Source of the DNA: an uncultured Peptococcaceae bacterium
GTDB taxonomy: Bacteria > Bacillota > Peptococcia > Peptococcales > Peptococcaceae
DNA: 64,000 nt
Reading direction: 5' to 3'
Assembly: GCA_937976375.1 (NCBI GenBank)
Contig: CALJRU010000020.1
Span: 35,688 to 99,687 of the forward strand
In this document: in pieces, positions 1 to 7,239 of the stretch
Position numbering within the stretch: position 1 is the stretch's first letter
Layout of the letters: every line of letters begins with the position of its first letter
The notes under the pieces: generated by a model
Seen by the model: the letters and a program-made list of their open reading frames with translations, nothing else
What the model was told of the DNA's origin: nothing
Database searches by the model: none
Made by a program: the position numbers and the translations under genes

Positions 1-110
1 TTCGTTTCATATCGGCTAGCCCTTACATAAAAAATACTCTTATGGATTCCATTTGTCCAATTAATGGTTTTTACACTTCATCCCATATTATAAATTTTCT
101 TAATATTATA

Positions 111-140
111 TTGACAAATAGTACCTTATTTGCCTAAAAT
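111..140 (+). promoter_or_regulatory. Sigma-70-type promoter upstream of the first LysR gene
   Basis: TTGACA at 111-116 and TAAAAT at 135-140 are separated by 18 bp, and the LysR start codon follows about 60 bp downstream. The rest of 1-199 is AT-rich and holds no coding region I can support. Confidence 0.55.
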
Positions 141-199
141 TTTTATAAGGTTTTAACACAAATATATTGCCATTATTAGTTATATAAGGAGCGACCTCT

Positions 200-1108
200 A
201 TGTTGAAAAGTGAACCTCTTTATTACCTTTGCGAAGTAGGCAAGCATCAATCGTTAACCATTGCTGCAGAAAAATTGCATGTTACTCAACCCACACTCTC
301 CATTGCCATCAAAAATTTAGAAAACGAACTTGATCTAAAATTAATTGAACGCATGTATCATGGTGTCTATCTAACTGCAGAAGGCGAAAAAATTGTTGCC
401 TTGGCTGAGCAAGCCTTTGATTCTTTTAAAGAGATAGAAAAATTTGCTCATGAACGATCCCAGCAACACCAAAAACAAATTAGTTTACCAATCACTGTCT
501 ATTCAACATCGGCATTAAACTCGTCTTTCTTACCCTACCTTATTAAACGTTATTACGAGCTGTATCCCACAGGAACGTTCTACTGCTACCCACTCAATAA
601 TCAAACGCCTGATGAAATCCTAATGAAAAATCCAGATTCTTTTGTTTTTGTCATTATCAATGAAAACCGAACATTTTCCGAAGAAATTAATATTATTCCT
701 TTAGATAAAAGTAATTCTTACCTTGCAATGCATGCAACAGCTGATTTTTTCCCGCCTGAAAAGAAAAACATTTCCTTAAAAGAATTATTAAACATCCCAC
801 TAATTACAACTACAACACCAGAAGAACAAGCTTTTCAGAGCGAGTTATTATCCACACTAAAAAAATATGGAAGTCCAAACATTCGTTTCACCTCTTCCAA
901 TATGGAAATGACCAGTTCATTAATTGAGCAAAAATTAGGCGCTTCCCTTTATCTTTCCTTTAAACATGTAAAAAATTACCACACGCCAACCTTTCGCTCA
1001 ATAAAAATCAAAAATGCACCTAAATTTATTCTTGCACTGCTGTATAACAAAAATACTGATCAAAAAAATCTGGACTTTTTCTCCAGTTTTTTAAAAGAAA
1101 ATCTATAG
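200..1108 (+). CDS. LysR-family transcriptional regulator
   Basis: A 302-residue LysR-type regulator. The N-terminal winged helix-turn-helix (about residues 5-62) has the typical pattern AAEKLHVTQPTLS followed by an NLENEL recognition/linker segment. Residues 90-300 match the length of the effector-binding domain, which is poorly conserved. TAAGGAGCGACCTCT before ATG provides the ribosome site. The gene is AT-rich compared with its right-hand neighbours. LysR regulators usually act on a divergent neighbour, but that would lie left of the window, so the target is unknown. A strong hairpin terminator follows directly. The family assignment is secure; the effector is not inferable. Confidence 0.93.
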   Translation: MLKSEPLYYLCEVGKHQSLTIAAEKLHVTQPTLSIAIKNLENELDLKLIERMYHGVYLTAEGEKIVALAEQAFDSFKEIEKFAHERSQQHQKQISLPITVYSTSALNSSFLPYLIKRYYELYPTGTFYCYPLNNQTPDEILMKNPDSFVFVIINENRTFSEEINIIPLDKSNSYLAMHATADFFPPEKKNISLKELLNIPLITTTTPEEQAFQSELLSTLKKYGSPNIRFTSSNMEMTSSLIEQKLGASLYLSFKHVKNYHTPTFRSIKIKNAPKFILALLYNKNTDQKNLDFFSSFLKENL

Positions 1109-1110
1109 AC

Positions 1111-1152
1111 AAAAATGCCACCTAAACAAGCAACGTTTAGGTGGCATTTTTC
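1111..1152. terminator. Bidirectional intrinsic terminator
   Basis: AAAATGCCACCTAAAC pairs with GTTTAGGTGGCATTTT around a short loop, with T or A runs on both sides. It sits between the LysR gene and the convergent small minus-strand gene and can serve both. Confidence 0.85.
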
Positions 1153-1167
1153 TAATTCTATTTAGTT

Positions 1168-1386
1168 TTATTGTTCTTTCGCCACTTGAAAAAATTTCTT
1201 CATCAATGGCACATAAGTGATAATGAAGATGCGGCGGGCCCATTTGCGTGCCTTTGGCAGGGTGCGCAGTGGCAGGTGCAGAGCGGTGAGGATGCCCATG
1301 GAAAAAAGACAGACTTTAACGAGCGCGAGGTCTTTCCAGTCGCTCTGTTTGATGTAAGCATTACCGATTTCGAAGAGTTTCAGCAT
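1168..1386 (-). CDS. Small membrane protein (family often labelled phosphate ABC permease-like)
   Basis: A 72-residue protein preceded by AAAGGAG at good spacing. It starts MLKLFEIGNAYIKQSDWKD, then has a hydrophobic stretch (about residues 22-40), a basic loop (KARKWARR) and a second hydrophobic stretch (about 52-62). I recall similar short clostridial proteins annotated automatically as permease of phosphate ABC transporter; no evidence here supports a phosphate role. It is a lone gene between convergent and divergent neighbours. I regard it as a real but uncharacterised small membrane protein, with the function open. Confidence 0.7.
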   Translation of the reverse strand: MLKLFEIGNAYIKQSDWKDLALVKVCLFSMGILTALHLPLRTLPKARKWARRIFIITYVPLMKKFFQVAKEQ

Positions 1387-1493
1387 GATCTTTACTCCTT
1401 TCTGTTTGCGTCCTATACTGGTATTATACTTTTATTGTACAAGGTTGATGACATTTATACAAATACTCTCAGGCCTTGTCGAGGAGGCTGTTT

Positions 1494-2621
1494 ATGAAGA
1501 CACAACATCAGGAACTGATCGTTGCACTGCGCCATCAGCTGCATGCGCATCCAGAGCTGTCGCTGGAGGAACATTGGACAAAGCAGACGCTGATGACATT
1601 TCTACGCACACATACAAGCCTGGCAGTGGTGGACCGTGGCGCCTGGTTTTACGCGTTCTATCAATGTCCACTGCCTGACGCGTCAGCAATTGCTTTTCGC
1701 GCGGATTTCGATGCCATTGCGATCACAGACGCACGCAATGATTTGCCATATCATTCACAATGCCCAGGCGTCAGCCATGGCTGCGGCCATGATGGCCACA
1801 GTGCTGCGCTTTGTGGGCTGGCGCTGGCATTGGATGCGCAAGGCGCGCGTCATGACGTGTACCTGATTTTCCAGCACGCTGAAGAAATTGGTGCAGGTGG
1901 CGAAACCTGCGCGGCACTGCTGACAGAAAAGAACATCAGTCAAGTATATGCGATGCACAATCTCAGCGGCTATCCAGAAAGCGCCCTTATTTGCCGTGAC
2001 GGGCTGACGCAATGTGCGTCGCGCGGGCTGTCGTTCACCTTTCACGGCACCACCTGTCACGCCAGCCAGCCAGAAGATGGCAAAAATCCAGCTTTCGCCG
2101 TGGCTGAGATGATTCAAGCCAGCCGCACGCTGCTGGAAAGCCATACATTTGAAGGCTTGGTGCTGTGCACTGTCATTCATGCTGAAATTGGTCAGGAAAA
2201 TTTTGGTATTGCTGCGGGAGAGGGGCAGCTGGCGCTGACACTGCGTGCCGATCGTGAGGACGAGCTGGCACGATTGGAGACATTGCTGCGCACTGAAGCC
2301 CAGCGCCTAGCGCTGCGCGATGGTCTCACTTGGGAGGTGTCCATCCATGACCCATTTCCCGAAACACGCAACGATGACGCTGCACTGGCGACAGTGCGCA
2401 GCGCGGCCAAGGCGCTGGGGCTGAAGATACTGACACTGCCTGCGCCATGGCGTGCTTCGGAAGATTTCGGCTGGTACACCAAACGCTGCCCAGGCGCCAT
2501 GTTTTATATTGGCGGCGGTGAAGAACATCCCGCTTTGCACACCGAACGCTATGATTTCAACGACCATATTCTGGCCACAGCGGTGGATCTTTTTCTCGAA
2601 ATTGAGCAACAAACGCCCTAA
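1494..2621 (+). CDS. M20-family amidohydrolase/peptidase
   Basis: A 375-residue zinc amidohydrolase of the M20D group (IAA-amino-acid / N-acyl amino acid hydrolase-like). It shows HAHPELS near the N terminus, the metal motif GCGHDGHSA (about residues 100-108), QHAEE (about 128-132) carrying the catalytic Glu, and a late SEDFGWYT with a terminal ALHTERYDFND segment, as in this family. These enzymes remove acyl groups from N-acyl amino acids or small peptides in the cytoplasm. The start at 1494 is chosen because GAGGAGG lies 7 bp upstream; an in-frame ATG 18 bp earlier lacks such a site. The substrate cannot be read from sequence. Confidence 0.92.
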   Translation: MKTQHQELIVALRHQLHAHPELSLEEHWTKQTLMTFLRTHTSLAVVDRGAWFYAFYQCPLPDASAIAFRADFDAIAITDARNDLPYHSQCPGVSHGCGHDGHSAALCGLALALDAQGARHDVYLIFQHAEEIGAGGETCAALLTEKNISQVYAMHNLSGYPESALICRDGLTQCASRGLSFTFHGTTCHASQPEDGKNPAFAVAEMIQASRTLLESHTFEGLVLCTVIHAEIGQENFGIAAGEGQLALTLRADREDELARLETLLRTEAQRLALRDGLTWEVSIHDPFPETRNDDAALATVRSAAKALGLKILTLPAPWRASEDFGWYTKRCPGAMFYIGGGEEHPALHTERYDFNDHILATAVDLFLEIEQQTP

Positions 2622-2653
2622 ATGGTTGCATTCTCCTATTCAATGGCGTACAA

Positions 2654-2676
2654 TTTGATATATATAAATATATAAA
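2654..2676 (+). promoter_or_regulatory. Near-palindromic AT dyad before marR
   Basis: TTTGATATATATAAATATATAAA is a near-perfect inverted repeat lying just before the MarR ribosome site. It may be an autoregulatory MarR operator overlapping the -10 region. This is inferred from position and symmetry only. Confidence 0.35.
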
Positions 2677-2691
2677 AAGGAGTCCTCCATC

Positions 2692-3129
2692 ATGTCCGAA
2701 GCCGAAGATACCCTCAAACTTGAAAACCAGCTGAGCTTTTCTCTCTATGCCTGCTCAAAAGAATTGATCCGCGCCTATAAGCCACTGCTTGAATCTTTGA
2801 ATCTGACTTACACCCAATATCTTGCAATGACGGTGCTTTGGGAATTCGGCCAGACCAACAGCAAGGTCATGGGGCGGCTTCTCTACCTTGACAGCGGTAC
2901 GCTGACGCCTGTGCTGAAAGCCCTGGAGCAAAAAGGCTACCTGCGCCGCACCCGCGGCCAGCTTGATGGCCGCCATCTCATCGTCACCATGACTGACGAG
3001 GGCTATCGTCTCAAAGAAAAAGCAGCACACATTCCAGCCGATGCAGCTGCTATGATGGGCCTTTCTGACGCAGAAAGCACTCAGCTTGCAGCTTTGCTGA
3101 ACAAACTGCTGCACAATCTCGCTGAATGA
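2692..3129 (+). CDS. MarR-family transcriptional regulator
   Basis: A 145-residue MarR protein. The central winged helix includes SKVMGRLLYLDSGTLTPVLK (about residues 57-76) and the wing LRRTRGQLDGRHLIVTMTDEG (about 83-103), with the DGR turn typical of MarR/OhrR proteins. AAAAGGAGTCCTCC precedes ATG. Cys20 in YACSKELIRAY resembles the redox-sensing cysteine of OhrR-type regulators (FACYA in OhrR), so a peroxide-sensing OhrR role is possible, though no ohr gene is adjacent. The dyad upstream suggests autoregulation. Confidence 0.9.
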   Translation: MSEAEDTLKLENQLSFSLYACSKELIRAYKPLLESLNLTYTQYLAMTVLWEFGQTNSKVMGRLLYLDSGTLTPVLKALEQKGYLRRTRGQLDGRHLIVTMTDEGYRLKEKAAHIPADAAAMMGLSDAESTQLAALLNKLLHNLAE

Positions 3130-3130
3130 T

Positions 3131-3175
3131 AAAATGCCGACCGACACACCATAAAGTGTGTAAGTCGGCATTTTT
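3131..3175. terminator. Bidirectional intrinsic terminator
   Basis: AAATGCCGAC...GTCGGCATTT with an inner ACACAC/GTGTGT stem and flanking A and T runs, between the convergent marR and macrodomain genes. Confidence 0.85.
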
Positions 3176-3954
3176 CATGCTTCCGAGAGCAATTCATCAT
3201 AAATGGCGTAGTCCAGATCTTTGAACACATTGAACACCACATTTTTCACATTGGTTAATCTTGCCAGTGTTCCTCGCACGGTGGCCACGGCAATTTCTGC
3301 AGCGCGGTCGTTTGGAAAATGAAATTCTCCAGTGGAAATGCAGCAGAAAGCCACGCTTTCCAATCCATGCGCATCCGCCAACGCGAGGCAGCTGCGGTAA
3401 CAGCTGACGAGTTGGTCTTCGTCGGCTGCTGTCAGGCTGCCGTGCACGATCGGACCTACGGTGTGCAGAATGTTGCGCGACGGCAGGTTGTAAGCTGATG
3501 TGATCTTTGCCTGCCCGGTTGGCTCGAGATGGCCTTGGGCTTTCATGATGCGGTCACATTCGAAACGCAGCTGCATCCCAGCAAAGGTGTGGATGGCATT
3601 ATCGATGCAGCCATGGTTTGGCATGTAGCAGCCTGTCATGCCGCTGTTGGCAGCGTTAACGATGGCATCGACGGCAAGAGTGGTGATGTCGCCCTGCCAT
3701 AGATACAGCCCCGGCTCCCTCGGCTCGAGACAGTCAAGACGGGTGATGCCTTTGGCAGCAATTTCCCGGCGCAGGTATTCATCCTGCACCTGCAGCACAT
3801 CATCCGGCAGCGGTGCCGCTGGACGCACATTCATGAGTGCGCGCAGCAAGCGGCGCTGGTCATCAGATTGAGCAGGAATGGTAATGGCCTCGTGGGCACT
3901 GTCTTCGGCAAGCAAAGCTTCGATGAGAAAGCGACGGCATTCGTTCTGTGTCAT
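3175..3954 (-). CDS. Zinc-type macrodomain protein-ADP-ribose hydrolase
   Basis: A 259-residue protein with a helical N-terminal part and a C-terminal macrodomain. The segment VNAANSGMTGCYMPNHGC (about residues 115-132) and the following IDNAIHTFAG match the zinc-containing macrodomain (Zn-Macro) subgroup that removes ADP-ribose from proteins. ISTGEFHFPNDRAA near the C terminus is the second ADP-ribose loop. In other Firmicutes and in staphylococci/streptococci this subgroup is often linked to a sirtuin SirTM and lipoylated GcvH-L; neither is present here. The start at 3954 follows GGAGG; an upstream in-frame start lacks a ribosome site. It is a single-gene unit. Confidence 0.9.
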   Translation of the reverse strand: MTQNECRRFLIEALLAEDSAHEAITIPAQSDDQRRLLRALMNVRPAAPLPDDVLQVQDEYLRREIAAKGITRLDCLEPREPGLYLWQGDITTLAVDAIVNAANSGMTGCYMPNHGCIDNAIHTFAGMQLRFECDRIMKAQGHLEPTGQAKITSAYNLPSRNILHTVGPIVHGSLTAADEDQLVSCYRSCLALADAHGLESVAFCCISTGEFHFPNDRAAEIAVATVRGTLARLTNVKNVVFNVFKDLDYAIYDELLSEA

Positions 3955-4038
3955 GAGAAGTCCTCCTTCATCATTGATGTTGTTTTCATTATACACGCCA
4001 GCTCCTCGAATCACCAGGATAGTATCTTTTTATTTGCA

Positions 4039-4068
4039 TTGACGGGATTTAATGTTAGAATATATACT
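4039..4068 (+). promoter_or_regulatory. Promoter of the dehydratase-like pair
   Basis: TTGACG at 4039-4044 and TATACT at 4063-4068 are spaced 18 bp apart, about 60 bp upstream of the first dehydratase-like gene. Confidence 0.55.
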
Positions 4069-4127
4069 TGACCAAAGAAGTATTTAATGGAGGCATGGCC
4101 TCTATTTTTATGAGAAGGGAGACCTCT

Positions 4128-5405
4128 ATGGCAAAAATTGTCCAATCTTTTGGCCGAGCTGTGCAGGATACCTGCGACCGCAATCCAATCAAGGCACGCC
4201 GCTTGCTGCGCCTCGGCTACCATGCTAAAAATGTTCAGTTTAAGCTCGCCCCGGGGAAGATGCATTCTGCAGCCCGCCTGGCAGCTATTGGCACCACCTC
4301 TGCCATGGTAGCGCCGCTAGACCACCCCGATCAATCGGTGATGGTGAGCCTCTTCACCCCTTGTGAAATGATTCAAATCGCAGGGCTGCATCCTTATAGC
4401 TGCGAAGGACTCGGCGGCTATATCTCTGGCGCCTGCGCTGAAAAAGCCTTCATCGATTATGCTGAAAGTGAAGGCCTGCCGGAAACATTCTGTTCCTACC
4501 ATAAAGTGTTCATCGGCGCTGCTGAACGTGGACTCATGCCAAAGCCACGCTTTATTATCAGCACCACCCTTGCTTGCGATGCAAACACCCTCACCTTCCG
4601 CCGTTTGGCCGAACATTTCAATGTGCCGCATCTGGTGCTCGACATTCCTTATGAACAAACCGAAGCATCGGTGAAAGATGTGGCCGATCAGCTGCGCAAC
4701 ATGCGTCGCTTTATCGAAGAACAAACGGGCACAAAGATCAGCGAGGATGATCTGCGCGCAGCCGTTGCACGCAGCCAAAAAAGCATGGATAATTTCCAGC
4801 GTTTCATGGATCTAAGCGCCAATAAACAAATCCTGGATACGCTCACCGGCGAAATGTACACCGGCTTCATGTTCCATAACCTTCTCGGCACCGAAGAAAC
4901 GCTGCGCTACAGCGAAGAATGCCTGCGAGTCGCCGAACAAGCCCCAACTGCCAGCGGCATCCGCCTGCTTTGGATGCACACCAACCCATTTTGGGTAGAA
5001 CCGCTGCGTGCTCTCACCGACTACAACCCAAAGGTGCAGGTCGTGGGCTGCGATATGAGCTTTGAAGGACTCGTTCACGCTGATCCAAATGATCCATACG
5101 ACGCCATGGCACGCCGCCTGGTATACAGCGCTTTCAACGGCCCTGTCTCCTACCGCATCAACCGCGGCATCGAAATGGCACACCGTCTTCATGCCGATGG
5201 TGTGGTCTGGTTCTGCCATTGGGGCTGCAAACACACGCTGGGCGGCGCACAGTTGGCCAAGAAGCATTTCGAAGAAGCAGGCCTGCCGTGCCTGATCCTC
5301 GATGGTGACGGCTGCGACCACAGCCACGGTGGCGAAGGACAGATCGCCACACGTATCGAAGCCTTTGTAGAAATGCTTGAGGCAGAAAAGGAGGCCCAGG
5401 CATGA
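4128..5405 (+). CDS. 2-hydroxyacyl-CoA dehydratase-like (HgdB/BcrB family) subunit
   Basis: A 425-residue member of the 2-hydroxyacyl-CoA dehydratase / benzoyl-CoA reductase subunit family. Cysteines likely to bind an iron-sulfur cluster are in FTPCEMIQIAG, YSCEGLGG and TLACDANTLTFR, followed by a Rossmann-like second half (LLWMHTNPFW, VVWFCHWGC, LDGDGCDHSHGGEGQ). Such proteins use an ATP-driven low-potential electron for radical dehydration or reduction. Related double-cubane-cluster proteins have a similar make-up, so a true hydroxyacyl-CoA dehydratase role is not proven. GAGAAGGGAGACC precedes the chosen ATG. The stop overlaps the next start by ATGA, so the two are translationally coupled. 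Confidence 0.85.
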   Translation: MAKIVQSFGRAVQDTCDRNPIKARRLLRLGYHAKNVQFKLAPGKMHSAARLAAIGTTSAMVAPLDHPDQSVMVSLFTPCEMIQIAGLHPYSCEGLGGYISGACAEKAFIDYAESEGLPETFCSYHKVFIGAAERGLMPKPRFIISTTLACDANTLTFRRLAEHFNVPHLVLDIPYEQTEASVKDVADQLRNMRRFIEEQTGTKISEDDLRAAVARSQKSMDNFQRFMDLSANKQILDTLTGEMYTGFMFHNLLGTEETLRYSEECLRVAEQAPTASGIRLLWMHTNPFWVEPLRALTDYNPKVQVVGCDMSFEGLVHADPNDPYDAMARRLVYSAFNGPVSYRINRGIEMAHRLHADGVVWFCHWGCKHTLGGAQLAKKHFEEAGLPCLILDGDGCDHSHGGEGQIATRIEAFVEMLEAEKEAQA

Positions 5406-7057
5406 ACACCACGTTTTATATCTGTAAATACACACCTGTTGAACTCTTGGAAGCTTTTGGCGGCCAATGTGCCATTTTGAACCACATGCCTGACAATTTT
5501 GACCTGGCTGACCAAGTCGCCCATCCTAACATCTGCGGCTTCGGCAAGTCTCTGCTGGAAGCCTGCATGAACGGCGATGTTAAAGAGCTGGTGCTCGTCA
5601 ATTGCTGTGACACCATCCGCAGCGCCTATGATGTGCTGCTCGAATATGGCAATCTGGATTTTCTTTTTCTCCTGGACATCATGCATTCCGGAGCCACCTG
5701 TTCCCGCGAACATGCCCTGAGCGAATTGAAGCGCCTGGCCGAAGCCTATGGCGCCTATAAGGGCACCCAGTTTGATGCCAAACGTTTCCACGACGCGTTT
5801 GTAGAACGCAAGCGCCCAACAGCCCCTTATCTAAGCGTGCTCGGCGCCCGTGTCGGAGACGAACTGTTCCAAATGATGGAAAAAACCATGCCGCTGCCTG
5901 TACGCAACGACACCTGCGTCAACAACCGCGCTGTGGCTGCGCCAGAAGATGACATCAGCGATTTCGACACCTTAATGAGCGATTATGCCGGTGCCCTTTT
6001 GGAACAGATTCCTTGCATGCGCATGATCGACACCACCGGCCGCAAGCAGCTTTACAACGACCCACATCTGCGCGGTGTCATCTATCACACCGTCAAATTC
6101 TGCGATTACTACGGCTTTGAATATTCTGAGCTGCGCAAGAAGCTTGACCTGCCGCTGCTTAAATTAGAAAGCGACTACACCATCCAATCCAGCGGCCAGC
6201 TTTTGACCCGTCTCGAAGCGTTCGCCGAAAGCATCGCACCTGAACAGACTCTACGAAAGGGGACCCCTAAAAATATGAATGGAAAAGGACTCTACGCCGG
6301 CATTGACAGCGGCTCCACTTCCACCGACGTTGTCATCATTGACAAAGACCGCAACATCATCGCCCAAGCCATCCTGCCAACTGGTGCCGGCGCTGCCGCA
6401 GGTGCCGACCGTGCCCTTGATGAAGCACTGAAACAGGCTGGCCTGAACCGCGATGATATCACCGCCACCGTCACCACCGGCTATGGCCGCACCGCCATCA
6501 AACTTGGCGACCAATCCATCACTGAAATCACCTGCCACGCCAAAGGCGCCTATTTTCTCGATCCTAGCGTGCGCACCATCATCGACATCGGCGGCCAGGA
6601 CAGCAAAGTCATCCGCCTTGACGAAAACGGCAACGTCACCAACTTTGTCATGAACGACAAATGCGCCGCTGGTACGGGGCGTTTTCTTGAACTCATGGCA
6701 CGCACCCTGGAGCTCTCCCTCGATGAAATGAGCCGTCTTGGGCTGGAATGGAAAGAAGACGTCACCATCTCCAGCATGTGCACTGTATTTGCTGAATCGG
6801 AAGTCGTCAGCCTGATTGCTGAAAACCGTACAGCAGCCGACATCATCCACGGGCTCAACCGCTCTGTCGCCACAAAAACCTGCGCGCTCTGCCGACGCGT
6901 CGGCGGTGAAGAAAATTACATGATGACCGGCGGCGTCTCCAAAAACAAAGGCGTTGTCACTGAAATCGAAAAGATTCTCGGCGTCAAACTGCACATTTCT
7001 GATAAAGCCCAGCTCAACGGCGCACTCGGCGCTGCACTCTTTGCGCTGGAATTATAA
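5402..7057 (+). CDS. Fusion of a dehydratase-like subunit and an HgdC/BadF-type ATPase activator
   Basis: A 551-residue two-part protein. Residues 1 to about 290 resemble a shortened dehydratase subunit, with likely Fe-S cysteines in NICGFGKSLLEACM and LVNCCDTIRSAYDVL. Residues 292-551 form a complete 260-residue BadF/HgdC ATPase: phosphate loops GIDSGSTSTDVVI and IDIGGQDSKVI, cluster ligand CAAGTGRFLE, second cluster cysteine SSMCTVFAESEVVSL, and MMTGGVSKNKGV. In classical systems activator and subunits are separate genes. An SD-like AAAGGGG precedes Met292, so the activator might also be made alone. The pair would carry out ATP-driven one-electron reduction of its partner cluster. The substrate is unknown; no acyl-CoA ligase or transferase is adjacent. 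Confidence 0.88.
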   Translation: MNTTFYICKYTPVELLEAFGGQCAILNHMPDNFDLADQVAHPNICGFGKSLLEACMNGDVKELVLVNCCDTIRSAYDVLLEYGNLDFLFLLDIMHSGATCSREHALSELKRLAEAYGAYKGTQFDAKRFHDAFVERKRPTAPYLSVLGARVGDELFQMMEKTMPLPVRNDTCVNNRAVAAPEDDISDFDTLMSDYAGALLEQIPCMRMIDTTGRKQLYNDPHLRGVIYHTVKFCDYYGFEYSELRKKLDLPLLKLESDYTIQSSGQLLTRLEAFAESIAPEQTLRKGTPKNMNGKGLYAGIDSGSTSTDVVIIDKDRNIIAQAILPTGAGAAAGADRALDEALKQAGLNRDDITATVTTGYGRTAIKLGDQSITEITCHAKGAYFLDPSVRTIIDIGGQDSKVIRLDENGNVTNFVMNDKCAAGTGRFLELMARTLELSLDEMSRLGLEWKEDVTISSMCTVFAESEVVSLIAENRTAADIIHGLNRSVATKTCALCRRVGGEENYMMTGGVSKNKGVVTEIEKILGVKLHISDKAQLNGALGAALFALEL

Positions 7058-7061
7058 AATC

Positions 7062-7090
7062 AAAAACCTGCCGCATATGGCAGGTTTTTT
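7062..7090 (+). terminator. Intrinsic terminator
   Basis: AAAACCTGCC, a CATATG-type loop and GGCAGGTTTTTT directly after the dehydratase-activator fusion. Confidence 0.85.
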
Positions 7091-7149
7091 TATTGCAAAA
7101 ATCTCTAAATGCAAAAATAAAAATGGTCAGATTACGACATTTAATTGCG

Positions 7150-7178
7150 TTGGCGGCGTCCGTCCGGTATTATATAAA
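7150..7178 (+). promoter_or_regulatory. Promoter of the SLH protease gene
   Basis: TTGGCG at 7150-7155 and TATAAA at 7173-7178 with a 17-bp spacer, about 60 bp before the protease start codon. Confidence 0.5.
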
Positions 7179-7239
7179 TAATAAACACAGTGCCGCGCCT
7201 TTTGCGGCGTGTAAAACAATTCCACGGGAGGGATTTCCC

